DNA from: CAZXTR01 sp964643615 | GTDB lineage: Bacteria; Pseudomonadota; Alphaproteobacteria; CAAHEQ01; UBA3637 | Direction of reading: 5' to 3' | NCBI GenBank assembly: GCA_964643615.1 | Contig: CAZXTR010000001.1 | Location: 12,094 to 76,093 of the forward strand | DNA length: 64,000 nucleotides | Shown here: positions 56,092 through 64,000 of the stretch, piece after piece | Layout: every line of letters starts with the position of its first letter | Position numbering within the stretch: position 1 is the first letter of the stretch | Position numbers and translations under genes: made by a program | Notes under the pieces: generated by a model | Told to the model about the DNA's origin: nothing | The model's input: the letters and a program-made list of their open reading frames with translations, nothing else | Database searches by the model: none

Positions 56092-58526
56092 ATTTCTTTC
56101 GCGTATTGAGCAATCGTCCTATCTGAAGAAAATTTACCACTTCTTGCAACATTTAATAACGCTTTTCTTCCCCACCCCATTTTATTGGCATAATCTTTTT
56201 CAATTTTTTCATGGCATTCTACATAGGCGTCAAAATCACCTAAAACCATATAAAAATCATTAAACATAATGTTTTGGAAAATAGGCGTAAACAATCCTAC
56301 CTCATTGTCACAAAACAAACTGGATGTTAAAGCATCCATCACGCGTTTAATCCGTGGATCTTTATTGTAATAATCCCATGGCTTATGAGTGCCTTTTTGG
56401 TGACAGTCGTTCACCTCTTCCGCCGTCAAGCCAAATAAATAAAAGTTTTCCATACCTACTTCGCTACGAATTTCTATGTTTGCTCCATCTAAAGTACCTA
56501 TGGTCAAGGCGCCATTCATCATGAACTTCATGTTTCCTGTCCCTGAGGCTTCAAACCCTGCCGTGGAAATTTGTTCGGACACGTCAGAACCAGGGAAAAT
56601 CAATTCTGCCACAGAAACTTTGTAATCAGGGATAAACACCACTTTCATTTGACTAGACGCTCGCGGATCATGATTGACAACACGGGCAATATTGTTAATT
56701 AATTTAATGATCAATTTCGCCATTGCATATTCGGGGGCCGCCTTTCCTCCAAAAATATATGTCTTCGGAGACGCTAGCTTTTTACCATCTTCTAAAATAC
56801 TCATGTATTGGTGAATTATGTGTAAAGCGCACAATAATTGCCTTTTGTATTCGTGAATACGTTTTACTTGGACATCAAAAATGGAATTCAGATCGACCTC
56901 TGTCCCCGTTGTTTTTAAAATAAAGTTAGCTAAACGCACTTTGTTATCTTGTTTCACACGCAAAAACTCTTCCAAAAATTTATTGTCGTCAGCAAAAGCT
57001 TCCAATTGTCGCAGGTGGGATAAATCCGTAATCCACGAATCCCCTATTCTAGAAGAAATTAAATTAGCCAAACTCGTATTACAATCTAACAGCCAACGCC
57101 GTGGTGTAACGCCATTTGTTTTGTTATTAAACTTTTCGGGCCACATTTGATAAAAATCAGGTACTAACTTTGTTTCAATCAATTGCGTATGTAACTCTGC
57201 CACTCCATTGACGGAAAAACTACCCGCGATAGCTAGATGCGCCATTACCACTTTTTTATCTCTACTTTCTTCAAAAATACTCATTCGGCTTAATTTTCCA
57301 TTGTCATTAGGATATCTTTCACGAACAGTTTTCATTAACCAGTCGTTAATCCCGTAAATAATCAATAAATGGCGAGGTAAAATTTCTTCAAACATTCGTA
57401 CAGGCCATTTTTCCAAAGCTTCGGGCAATAACGTATGATTCGTGTACGCCATTGTTTTACTGGTAATATCCCACGCTTCTTCAAATGATAAACCATGAAT
57501 ATCCATTAAAACTCTCATCAACTCTACAATCGCCAAAGTAGGGTGGGTATCATTTAATTGAACAATCACCTTTTTTGGCAATTGATGCAAATCGTCGTGA
57601 TCTTCTAAAAAACGCCGTAAAATATCGTTAACCGAACATGCAACAAAGAAATATTGTTGCAACAACCTTAATGTCTGACCTGCTTCAAAAGAATCTGAAG
57701 GATACAAAACTTTTGAAATAGTTTCTGTTTCAATATTTTTTTCTACCGCATCTACATAGCCTCCTGAATTGAACGCTTGTAAATCCAATGCGTTCGTTGC
57801 ATGCGCCGAAAAAAGCCGAAGGTAATTCACCGTTTCTCCCGAAAACCCAACAATCGGCATATCGTAAGGAATCCCCATAATATGATCTGTATCTACCCAT
57901 CGGGGATATTTGATACCATCTTTTTCATCATAGTGAATACGACCTCGTAAAGGAATATAAATAGACCTATCTGAACGTTCTATTTGCCATGGAGAAGCTC
58001 TGTCCAACCAAGAATCTGCCGATTCTTTTTGATAGCCATTTTCAAAACGTTGTCGAAACAATCCGAATTGATAGTTAATCCCATAACCATACCCCGGTAA
58101 ACCAAGCGTTGCGATAGAATCCAAAAAACACGCAGCTAATCTGCCTAAACCACCATTACCTAAGGCAGGATCATATTCAGAATCCAAAACTTCTTTTAAG
58201 GGAATAGGATTTTCCAGTTTGATTTTATCCAACAAATCGTAAATACCAAAATTATGCAAATTATTTTCCAACAATCGACCGATAAGATATTCCAAAGATA
58301 GATAGTATATTCTTTTTGGGTCTTTTGTTGAATGCCGATTCGCTGTGACAAACATTTGATCAATGCACAAATCCCGCACAGCTAAAGCCAACGCCGTAAA
58401 CAAATGGTCTTTTGTGGCTTCGCCAATTTGTTTACACAATGTATATTTCATATGCCATTTGATTAATCTAGCCATTTCTTCGGCCGTTGGTTTTTTGAAT
58501 GCTGTTTTCGAGGACTTTGAACGCAT
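56067..58526 (-). CDS. glgP: Glycogen/maltodextrin phosphorylase
   Basis: 819 residues, standard for family GT35. It releases glucose-1-phosphate from alpha-1,4 glucans. The PLP-binding site ASGTGNMKFMMNGALTIGTLDGANIE is intact, as are GNGGLGRLAACFLDS and NDTHPTLAIVELMR. AAGGAG precedes the ATG. No glycogen synthesis gene is in the window, so the substrate could be stored or host-derived glucan (inference). Confidence 0.96.
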   Translation of the reverse strand: MRSKSSKTAFKKPTAEEMARLIKWHMKYTLCKQIGEATKDHLFTALALAVRDLCIDQMFVTANRHSTKDPKRIYYLSLEYLIGRLLENNLHNFGIYDLLDKIKLENPIPLKEVLDSEYDPALGNGGLGRLAACFLDSIATLGLPGYGYGINYQFGLFRQRFENGYQKESADSWLDRASPWQIERSDRSIYIPLRGRIHYDEKDGIKYPRWVDTDHIMGIPYDMPIVGFSGETVNYLRLFSAHATNALDLQAFNSGGYVDAVEKNIETETISKVLYPSDSFEAGQTLRLLQQYFFVACSVNDILRRFLEDHDDLHQLPKKVIVQLNDTHPTLAIVELMRVLMDIHGLSFEEAWDITSKTMAYTNHTLLPEALEKWPVRMFEEILPRHLLIIYGINDWLMKTVRERYPNDNGKLSRMSIFEESRDKKVVMAHLAIAGSFSVNGVAELHTQLIETKLVPDFYQMWPEKFNNKTNGVTPRRWLLDCNTSLANLISSRIGDSWITDLSHLRQLEAFADDNKFLEEFLRVKQDNKVRLANFILKTTGTEVDLNSIFDVQVKRIHEYKRQLLCALHIIHQYMSILEDGKKLASPKTYIFGGKAAPEYAMAKLIIKLINNIARVVNHDPRASSQMKVVFIPDYKVSVAELIFPGSDVSEQISTAGFEASGTGNMKFMMNGALTIGTLDGANIEIRSEVGMENFYLFGLTAEEVNDCHQKGTHKPWDYYNKDPRIKRVMDALTSSLFCDNEVGLFTPIFQNIMFNDFYMVLGDFDAYVECHEKIEKDYANKMGWGRKALLNVARSGKFSSDRTIAQYAKEIWNVKTTL

Positions 58527-58668
58527 TATTTTTCTCCTTCTGATTTTTCTTTTTATTTGACGACTCGTTTGTATTATTTTATAAAAAAATTAACTTTCTA
58601 TTAAAGGAAAACATTTTATGCTTGTTTCACAAACGATAATTGACTTCTGTTGAGGAAGGATTGGGGAT

Positions 58669-59406
58669 ATGTTCAAAAAATTGTTTTTAATAAGTTTATT
58701 GTTCATCAGCTCTAGCGTCATGGCTCAAGAATCTTTTTGGGGCTTTGATGACTATAACCACGAAATGATTATCCCGCCAGAATGTGATTCGACTTTTGAC
58801 CCTGACGAGTTATATAGCGAAGGAATACGTCTTTTGGAAAATGAAACAGGCTCGGCACAGTTAGGCGCTGGCTATTGTCTTTTATCCGCCGCATTTGAAG
58901 ACCATGTTGAAGCACAATACAGAGTTGCCGTTATGTATCATAAAGCAATTGCTATGCCTAAAAGTGACCTAGCCGCTTATAAATGGGCGACTATCGCTGC
59001 TTTAAATGGGCATGCTGCTGCCGACGCGTTAGGAGCAAACATAGAACAATTCCTTTCTATCCAAGATATTGAAATGTCTGCACAGTCGTTGGATTCTTTA
59101 ATTGCAAAAATGAAAACAAAAAGAGGAGAGGAGCTGTCTTTAGAAAAACAACTTTATTCCGATACAAAAGAGCGTTTATCTACAGTGAAAAAAGAAATTT
59201 CTGATTTGGAAATTTATGGTCGTATTATCGATTCATCTTCTGTCGTACCTTTGAATTCCACAGCACCGTCCTCTTCCAAAGAAATACTCCTCAAAAATCG
59301 TAATAAAAAAGTTAAAGAAAACTCACAACTCCCTATCCCGTCACAACCAAAAGCTCCGATCTTTTCTAAATACGATTTAGAAACTGCACCTATGCCAACA
59401 AGGTAA
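58669..59406 (+). CDS. Exported Sel1-like repeat protein
   Basis: 245 residues. Signal peptide MFKKLFLISLLFISSSVMA then QE. The segment QLGAGYCLLSAAFEDHVEAQYRVAVMYHKAI in parts plus SDLAAYKWATIAALNGHAAA fits one and a half Sel1 repeats. Next come a short coiled coil and a Pro/Ser-rich tail. Sel1 proteins mediate protein contacts, often in host-interacting bacteria. Stands alone; GAGGAAGG precedes the ATG. Confidence 0.7.
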   Translation: MFKKLFLISLLFISSSVMAQESFWGFDDYNHEMIIPPECDSTFDPDELYSEGIRLLENETGSAQLGAGYCLLSAAFEDHVEAQYRVAVMYHKAIAMPKSDLAAYKWATIAALNGHAAADALGANIEQFLSIQDIEMSAQSLDSLIAKMKTKRGEELSLEKQLYSDTKERLSTVKKEISDLEIYGRIIDSSSVVPLNSTAPSSSKEILLKNRNKKVKENSQLPIPSQPKAPIFSKYDLETAPMPTR

Positions 59407-59479
59407 CTTTGTTTGAAAAAGATATATAATCTTTTCTTTGTCGCTTTTGCCCATTTTTTTATAAATCTTCTTTTTTCTC

Positions 59480-59508
59480 TTGACTTTTTTTATTTTTTAC
59501 CATAAAAA
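59480..59508 (+). promoter_or_regulatory. Probable rpsT promoter
   Basis: TTGACT (59480-59485), a 17-base spacer, TAAAAA (59503-59508), 41 bases before the rpsT ATG. Confidence 0.45.
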
Positions 59509-59549
59509 GAATGTCTTGAGTTAGGAAAAATATTTTTAAGGTAAAAAAA

Positions 59550-59810
59550 ATGGCTAATCACGCTTCGGCAAAAACACGTATCGTTAGGAATCAGAGGGCG
59601 GCAGAAATCAACGCCTCTTATTTAAACAAAGTACGCTCCTTCGTAAAAAAACTTGAGAAGGCTATCTTAAGTGGTAGTAAAGATGAAGCAAAAGAAAGCT
59701 TTCGTTGTGCTGAGTCAGCTTTAGGAAAAGCTGCTCAAAAAGGGATCATCAAACCTTTAGCTGCTGCACGAAAAACTTCACGTCTTTCTGCTCGTGTCAA
59801 AAAAATGTAA
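59550..59810 (+). CDS. rpsT: 30S ribosomal protein S20
   Basis: 86 residues, the usual size. MANHASAKTRIVRNQRAAEINASY at the start and AAQKGIIKPLAAARKTSRLSARV at the end are near-textbook, with the interior helical and basic. It precedes dnaA, a pairing common in alphaproteobacteria, and has its own terminator. The ribosome binding site (AAGG) is 6-10 bases upstream. Confidence 0.97.
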   Translation: MANHASAKTRIVRNQRAAEINASYLNKVRSFVKKLEKAILSGSKDEAKESFRCAESALGKAAQKGIIKPLAAARKTSRLSARVKKM

Positions 59811-59829
59811 TTTTGATAAATGATAGAGA

Positions 59830-59857
59830 CGCTCCTTTATATTAAAGGAGCGTTTTT
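59830..59857 (+). terminator. rpsT terminator
   Basis: CGCTCCTTTA and TAAAGGAGCG pair over 10 positions with a TAT loop, followed by six T. Confidence 0.85.
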
Positions 59858-60423
59858 TATTGTCTATTCAACACCATTAAATCGACTCCCTTTTAATGCT
59901 TTTTTTCTTTGTTTTATGCGAAATTCACGACTCTATTTTTTTGCCTCCAAAAGTCAACTACCGTTTTTTAATTCAATTTTTATATTAAAAAATCAATATG
60001 TTAATTAAATAAACACAACATATTGATTCTACAATTCAACATGTTGCGTCAAGCATTTTAATTACATTTTTTATAAAAAGTTTTATTGATAAAAATGGTT
60101 TCATTTTTTAATATCTAATTGTTAACATAAGGTTACCAAATAAAAAGTCGTTTCAAAGTAATTTTAAGGTGACGTTAGGCGAGCAAATTGGATCGTGGTG
60201 GTGTAAGGAAATCAAAATAGGGTCGGGGCAAGTGATTCAATATTTATTGTAGAATAAAAAGCAGATAACAATTGAAATACTTCGCATTTAAAGGCCTCTA
60301 TAAAAAAATCGCTTCGTGTAAAAAAGCGGTAAGAAATGGTTGGGGTTCTTTTAGGAAGTATTATTCTTAAAAAAACAGGATTAATCTTTGTTATAGTTTT
60401 AACAAAAGGCTAAGGAGAAAAAA
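59858..60423. other. Upstream region of dnaA
   Basis: About 570 AT-rich bases with no gene. They contain a perfect 12-bp inverted repeat (59991-60028), GATTC sites at 60025-60029 and 60234-60238, and a TTATAG-like -10 near 60391. No close match to the DnaA box TTATCCACA was found by eye, so an origin is not supported. Confidence 0.5.
59991..60028. repeat. 12-bp inverted repeat upstream of dnaA
   Basis: AATCAATATGTT (59991-60002) and its exact complement AACATATTGATT (60017-60028) around 14 AT-rich bases. The right arm runs into a GATTC. It could be an operator for a dimeric regulator. Confidence 0.5.
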
Positions 60424-61791
60424 ATGGATAATGAAGCACCAAGCGAAATCGGACGACAATGGGCTCATGTTTGCGATAGAATTAGATTAGAATCGCATGA
60501 CATTGTTTTGAACCGTTGGTTGGATCAGATGACGCCAGAAGTATCAGATTCGGGTGAAATTTTATTATCTGTTCCGACTCGGTTTATGCATGAATGGATG
60601 AAAGAAAAAGAATATGATACTTTAATTTGTTCTTTGTGGAAAGAAGAACATCCCTCAGTAAAATCAGTATCGATGAAAATTCAAACGCATAAATTTAAAC
60701 TTTTACCTACAGAAAATGCGACACTAAATCCAACTGTCCCCATCAAAGATCCTTCATTTTCATCCGAATTGGAAACAACATATTTAGATCCTCATCTTAC
60801 GTTTGAAAATTATGTAGTGGGAAAAACAAATGAATTCGCCTTTGCTGCTGCAAAACGAATCGCTGAGATGGAATCAATGGGATTTAATCCATTATATTTG
60901 CATAGCTCAGCGGGGCTTGGAAAAACGCATTTGATGCAAGCCATCGTTGCGCACATCAAAAAAACAAAACAAAATCGTAAAGTTTTGTATTTGTCTGCCG
61001 AAAAATTCATGTATCAATTTGTCAAAGCGTTACGTTTTGATGAAACCGTTTCTTTTCGCGATTTATTTCGTTCTGTAGACATATTGATGATTGACGACGT
61101 ACAATTTATTTGTGGCAAAAAAGCCACACAAGAGGAATTTTTCCATACTTTTAATGCGTTGATTGAACAAGGTAAGCAAATTGTTTTATCATCGGATAGC
61201 TCTCCTTTGGATTTAAAAGGAATCGATGATCGGCTTAAAACACGTATGGCGCAAGGGTTGGTTGTGGATATTTACCCCACAACTTATGAAATGAGAATCG
61301 GGATTTTGCAATCAAAAGCCAATTTATTAAAAACTTCAGTACCGCAAAATGTAATTGAATTTTTGGCACAAAAAATCACCACAAATGTACGGGAGTTAGA
61401 AGGAGCATTGAAAAGAATCGTTGCGAACACTCAATTTTTGGGAGCCCCCATTACCTTAGCAACCACTCAACACATTTTGAAAGATTTGTTGAACGTTTAT
61501 GAAAAAGAAATTTCCGTCGTAGACATTCAAAGAAAAGTAGCCGAATATTATACCATTCGCTTGGCAGACTTAAAATCTACACGCAAAGATAGACAAATCG
61601 TCAGACCTCGGCAAATTGCGATGTATTTAACAAAAGTCTTAACAACACAATCTTTGCCCCATATTGGTTCTGCTTTTGAACGCGACCACACAACTATTAT
61701 TCATGCTGTTAAAACAATTGAAGGTTTATTGAAAACAGATGTTACTTTGTCTGATGATATTATGACATTAAAACAAGGATTGAGGGGCTAA
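60424..61791 (+). CDS. dnaA: Chromosomal replication initiator DnaA
   Basis: 455 residues. Domain I at the N-terminus, a short linker, then AAA+ domain III with Walker A SSAGLGKTH, Walker B ILMIDDVQF and sensor motifs. Domain IV carries the DnaA-box signature FERDHTTIIHAVKTI near residue 420. It opens oriC and also regulates transcription. AAGGAG precedes the ATG. hsp20 starts 3 bases after its stop. Confidence 0.97.
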   Translation: MDNEAPSEIGRQWAHVCDRIRLESHDIVLNRWLDQMTPEVSDSGEILLSVPTRFMHEWMKEKEYDTLICSLWKEEHPSVKSVSMKIQTHKFKLLPTENATLNPTVPIKDPSFSSELETTYLDPHLTFENYVVGKTNEFAFAAAKRIAEMESMGFNPLYLHSSAGLGKTHLMQAIVAHIKKTKQNRKVLYLSAEKFMYQFVKALRFDETVSFRDLFRSVDILMIDDVQFICGKKATQEEFFHTFNALIEQGKQIVLSSDSSPLDLKGIDDRLKTRMAQGLVVDIYPTTYEMRIGILQSKANLLKTSVPQNVIEFLAQKITTNVRELEGALKRIVANTQFLGAPITLATTQHILKDLLNVYEKEISVVDIQRKVAEYYTIRLADLKSTRKDRQIVRPRQIAMYLTKVLTTQSLPHIGSAFERDHTTIIHAVKTIEGLLKTDVTLSDDIMTLKQGLRG

Positions 61792-61794
61792 TTC

Positions 61795-62250
61795 ATGGCA
61801 CATATTACTTTTAACACGCCCTTTATGCTTGGTTTTGAAGACTTGGAACGCATGATGGAACAAATGGCTAAGTCTAGTACAGAAGGGGGGTTCCCCCCAT
61901 ATAACATTGAACAAATAAGTAGTTCAGTGTTACGTATTTCTTTGGCTGTCGCAGGCTATGACGAACAAGATTTAGACGTTTCTGTAGAAGATAACAATCA
62001 ATTAATTGTACGCGGATGTCAAAATCCAGAGACCAAAGAGCAGCACTTTATTTATCGTGGCGTTGCTAGTCGCAATTTCCAAAGATCTTTCGTTTTGGCG
62101 CAAGGCATGAAAGTTAAAAATGCTTTTATGGATAAGGGACTGTTACATATCGATTTAGAAAAACCACATCCTGAGCAAATCGTAAAAAAAATTAAAATTA
62201 ATTCAACCAATACACATAAAGCTTTAATCACAGCAAAGGAGGTTTTATGA
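61795..62250 (+). CDS. Small heat shock protein Hsp20 (IbpA-like)
   Basis: 151 residues. An alpha-crystallin domain spans about 37-130: PYNIEQISSSVLRISLAVAGYDEQDLDV in parts, and the YRGVASRNFQRSFVLA strand typical of IbpA. The C-terminal IxI motif is IKI. It holds unfolding proteins for refolding. No separate promoter was found in the 3-base gap, so it appears to share the dnaA transcript. The next gene overlaps it by 4 bases. Confidence 0.93.
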   Translation: MAHITFNTPFMLGFEDLERMMEQMAKSSTEGGFPPYNIEQISSSVLRISLAVAGYDEQDLDVSVEDNNQLIVRGCQNPETKEQHFIYRGVASRNFQRSFVLAQGMKVKNAFMDKGLLHIDLEKPHPEQIVKKIKINSTNTHKALITAKEVL

Positions 62251-62474
62251 CACTTGTATACAAAAAAAGTTTGATTGAATGTGATTTGACTCCAGACGAT
62301 GATTCGTTTTGGGGGACGCAAGACGTTGCCTATTTAAAAAAAGACATCGTTGACAATCAAGAAGTTTGGTCAATTTATGGCTCTCAAGGAGCTCGAATGG
62401 GATACGCTTCAGATCGGCAAGTTGCCCTAGCGCTCATATCAAAAAACGAATTAAAAGCAATGAGTGTGCATTGA
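62247..62474 (+). CDS. DUF1150 family protein
   Basis: 75 residues. WGTQDVAYLKKDIVDNQEVWSIYGSQGARMGYASDRQVALA in parts matches the alphaproteobacterial DUF1150 pattern, which regularly follows Hsp20. AAAGGAGG lies just before the ATG. Function unknown; co-expression with hsp20 suggests a role in stress. Confidence 0.85.
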   Translation: MTLVYKKSLIECDLTPDDDSFWGTQDVAYLKKDIVDNQEVWSIYGSQGARMGYASDRQVALALISKNELKAMSVH

Positions 62475-62510
62475 TTTTCATTTTCTTAAGTTTGTGTTGT
62501 AACCTCTTAA

Positions 62511-62538
62511 AAAAAGCCCTCTAGGAAGAGGGCTTTTT
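62511..62538. terminator. Bidirectional terminator between DUF1150 and carD
   Basis: Perfect 12-bp stem AAAAAGCCCTCT / AGAGGGCTTTTT with an AGGA loop. Runs on both sides allow it to serve both convergent genes. Confidence 0.9.
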
Positions 62539-62555
62539 GAATATTATATTTACAA

Positions 62556-63053
62556 CTAACTGTTCTCCAAAATATTTCTTAACTTTTCTGCAGCGTCATC
62601 TACAGCGATACTTTCACACGCGGCATATTCATGAGCCAGTCGCGTAAAAGCTTGCTCAAACACTTGGCGTTCCGAGTACGATTGCTCTCTTTTATCTGCA
62701 GGTTTATGCAAATCGCGAACAACTTCCGCTACCAAACAAGGATCACCAGAATTAATTTTTGCATCATATTCTTGGCTACGGCGGCTCCACATCTTTTTTT
62801 TCACCTTTGGCTTCCCTTTTAAGTTCACCAAAGCAGAAGCCATCATTTCCTTTGACGCTAATGGACGAAGTCCTGTTGCTTTCATTCTGGCCATCGGAAT
62901 GCGCATTGTCATCCTATCTTTATCAAAATTAACAGCAATTAAATCAAGCGTTTGTCCACCAATTTCATCTTTTGTAATGTCGACAACCTTACCAACACCG
63001 TGTGTTGGATAAACAACAAAGTCCCCCGGATTAAAACGATATTCTTTTGACAT
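62556..63053 (-). CDS. carD: CarD/CdnL-family transcription regulator
   Basis: 165 residues. The N-terminal Tudor-like domain (FNPGDFVVYPTHGVGKVVDI) binds RNA polymerase beta, and the helical C-terminus (RRSQEYDAKINSGDPCLVAEVVRDL in parts) contacts promoter DNA. CdnL-type proteins stabilise open complexes at rRNA and housekeeping promoters. It follows fdxA, as in many alphaproteobacteria. A 19-base palindrome lies 22 bases upstream of the ATG. Confidence 0.93.
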   Translation of the reverse strand: MSKEYRFNPGDFVVYPTHGVGKVVDITKDEIGGQTLDLIAVNFDKDRMTMRIPMARMKATGLRPLASKEMMASALVNLKGKPKVKKKMWSRRSQEYDAKINSGDPCLVAEVVRDLHKPADKREQSYSERQVFEQAFTRLAHEYAACESIAVDDAAEKLRNILENS

Positions 63054-63075
63054 TATACAATCCTAACTTTTCTTT

Positions 63076-63094
63076 TTACGAGTGACACTCGTAA
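63076..63094. promoter_or_regulatory. Palindrome upstream of carD, possible operator
   Basis: TTACGAGTG-A-CACTCGTAA, perfect 9-bp arms around one base. It has no U-run after it, so it is unlike a terminator. The near-zero loop favours a DNA-level binding site for a dimer. Confidence 0.5.
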
Positions 63095-63125
63095 CACAAA
63101 AATCTACTTTTGTGAAGATAAAAAA

Positions 63126-63365
63126 TTATTTTGAAGCAACTGGCCATTCTTTCGATTTTTCGGCATTAAACGCAACCCATTTTTCATCTGCCTCATCCGA
63201 AGGTTTAATGGCTCCTTGAGGGCATTCACTGATACAGATACCACACTCGATACACGCATCTGGATCAACAGCGACTTGAGTCTCTCCTTCGTGGAAAGCT
63301 TCCACAGGGCATACTTCAACGCAGCTTTTACATAAAACACACGAATCATTTACTACTGAAGGCAT
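63126..63365 (-). CDS. fdxA: Ferredoxin FdxA (two Fe-S clusters)
   Basis: 79 residues. CVLCKSCVEVCPVEAF and CIECGICISECPQGAI provide ligands for two clusters in a bacterial-type ferredoxin, with an additional C-terminal tail ending KSKEWPVASK as in alphaproteobacterial FdxA (typical 7Fe or 8Fe type). It carries electrons in the cytoplasm. GGAGAGGA precedes the ATG. carD follows. Confidence 0.94.
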   Translation of the reverse strand: MPSVVNDSCVLCKSCVEVCPVEAFHEGETQVAVDPDACIECGICISECPQGAIKPSDEADEKWVAFNAEKSKEWPVASK

Positions 63366-63402
63366 TTTCCTCTCCTAAAATTTATCATTGAAAACGACTT
63401 TT

Positions 63403-63431
63403 GTTATATTCTCTTTTTATAAAAAAAGCAA
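63403..63431 (-). promoter_or_regulatory. Probable fdxA promoter
   Basis: On the minus strand TTGCTT (63426-63431), a 17-base spacer, TATAAC (63403-63408), about 38 bases before the fdxA ATG. Confidence 0.55.
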
Positions 63432-63515
63432 GCTTAATTTTTGGATTTTTTTATTACGCGACAAGAATTGACTTTAGTTTTTATGTACCATTAAGAAATA
63501 ATTTTGCAAAATACT

Positions 63516-63544
63516 CTTGATTTTTAAAGCGCATACCCCCATAT
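63516..63544 (+). promoter_or_regulatory. RpoH-type heat shock promoter of htpG
   Basis: CTTGAT (63516-63521) and CCCCATAT (63537-63544) separated by 15 bases, 25 bases before the htpG ATG. This matches the heat-shock sigma factor pattern CTTG-N17-CCCCAT and fits the gene it precedes. Confidence 0.7.
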
Positions 63545-63569
63545 TTTTTAAAAATAAAAGGAGTATGCT

Positions 63570-64000
63570 ATGACATCTGATAAAATGGCTTTTCAGGCTG
63601 ACGTCTCTAAAGTTTTAGACATTGTCGTAAATTCGCTTTATTCACATAGTGAAGTTTTTTTACGTGAATTAATATCCAATGGAGCCGATGCGTGTAACAA
63701 GCTTCGCTATATTGCTTTAACGCAACCACAACTTGTCCAAGGAACGGCGTTCCAAATCAAAATTATTCCACAACCAAAAGAATCTTCCTTGATTATTCAA
63801 GACAATGGGATCGGGATGAATAAATCTGATCTTGTCCGTCAATTGGGAACGATTGCCCATTCTGGCTCGGCCGAATTTATTCACAATTTAAGCGGAGAAC
63901 TCAAAAAAGATTTATCTTTGATTGGGCAATTCGGAGTTGGTTTTTATTCCGCTTTTATGGTTGCGGACAAAGTCACTGTAATTACTAAAAAAGCAGGCGA
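63570..64000 (+). CDS. htpG: Chaperone HtpG (Hsp90), 5' part
   Basis: The first 143 codons, running off the window. The start ATG has AAAGGAG 6 bases upstream. The ATP-binding GHKL domain is recognisable: FQADVSKVLDIVVNSLYSH, FLRELISNGADACNKLRY with the catalytic Glu and the Asn, DNGIGMNKSDL, and GQFGVGFYSAFMVADKV. Hsp90 remodels client proteins with DnaK. Expression from the RpoH-like promoter is expected. Confidence 0.95.
   Translation, partial: MTSDKMAFQADVSKVLDIVVNSLYSHSEVFLRELISNGADACNKLRYIALTQPQLVQGTAFQIKIIPQPKESSLIIQDNGIGMNKSDLVRQLGTIAHSGSAEFIHNLSGELKKDLSLIGQFGVGFYSAFMVADKVTVITKKAG

Noticed and set aside
59858..60423. Possible replication origin next to dnaA
   Set aside because: No cluster of DnaA boxes seen by eye, and in alphaproteobacteria oriC is often not beside dnaA.
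61052..62321. Antisense frames inside dnaA and hsp20
   Set aside because: Shadows of strongly conserved genes on the plus strand.

Overview
This is a gene-dense, AT-rich stretch of a bacterial chromosome, and the gene content is alphaproteobacterial. The markers are a CcrM-type GANTC methyltransferase with a C-terminal RAMA-like region, an rpsT-dnaA pair, an Hsp20-DUF1150 pair, an fdxA-carD pair, a YlxR/L7Ae fusion in the nusA-infB operon, and a degenerate EAL protein. Many short ankyrin-like proteins, a degenerate Fic protein, Sel1-like proteins and several unrecognised exported or membrane proteins point to a host-associated lineage, probably a Holosporales-like or other protist-associated endosymbiont. 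That placement is inference. TGA reads as a stop throughout.

Layout. 1-9 kb: an inactive-looking EAL protein convergent with secA, then a tight minus-strand operon fliF-fliG-fliN-motA-flhF-flhG. Its FliF is cut down to a signal peptide, RBM3, one membrane segment and the FliG-binding tail. 9-13.5 kb: rluD, uvrA, rnhB. 13.5-19.8 kb: an accessory island of at least seven small ankyrin-like genes on both sides of ccrM, with eroded DNA and a cluster of five GANTC sites. 19.8-25.8 kb: rlmE, an RsmB-family gene, pgk, queH, rubrerythrin, an AmpD/AmiD-like amidase and nagZ. 25.9-27.8 kb: an unrecognised protein with papain-like Cys/His/Asn spacing, tRNA-Arg(UCU) and a small membrane protein. 28.3-35.1 kb: a full-length ProRS with the insertion (editing) domain, ettA, a Fic protein lacking the catalytic His, dut, and a YheS-type ABC-F ATPase. 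35.2-40.2 kb: accessory envelope region with a six-segment membrane protein, a FadL-like channel, two repeat-bearing exported proteins and a coiled-coil membrane protein.

40.2-43.5 kb: pgeF, a DUF2062 protein, lgt, gpsA. 43.5-58.5 kb: a long minus-strand translation block read glgP-trmB-STAS-hypothetical-rimP-nusA-ylxR-infB-rbfA-two hypotheticals-truB-rpsO-pnp. A promoter followed by an attenuator-like hairpin precedes rimP. 58.7-64 kb: a Sel1-like exported protein, rpsT, dnaA, hsp20, DUF1150, carD, fdxA and the start of htpG behind an RpoH-like promoter.

Most genes are housekeeping (translation, DNA repair, peptidoglycan recycling, glycolysis). The novelty lies in the stripped flagellar rotor/stator operon, the ankyrin island around ccrM, and the scattered candidate host-interaction proteins. 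No insertion sequence, phage or CRISPR array was seen.
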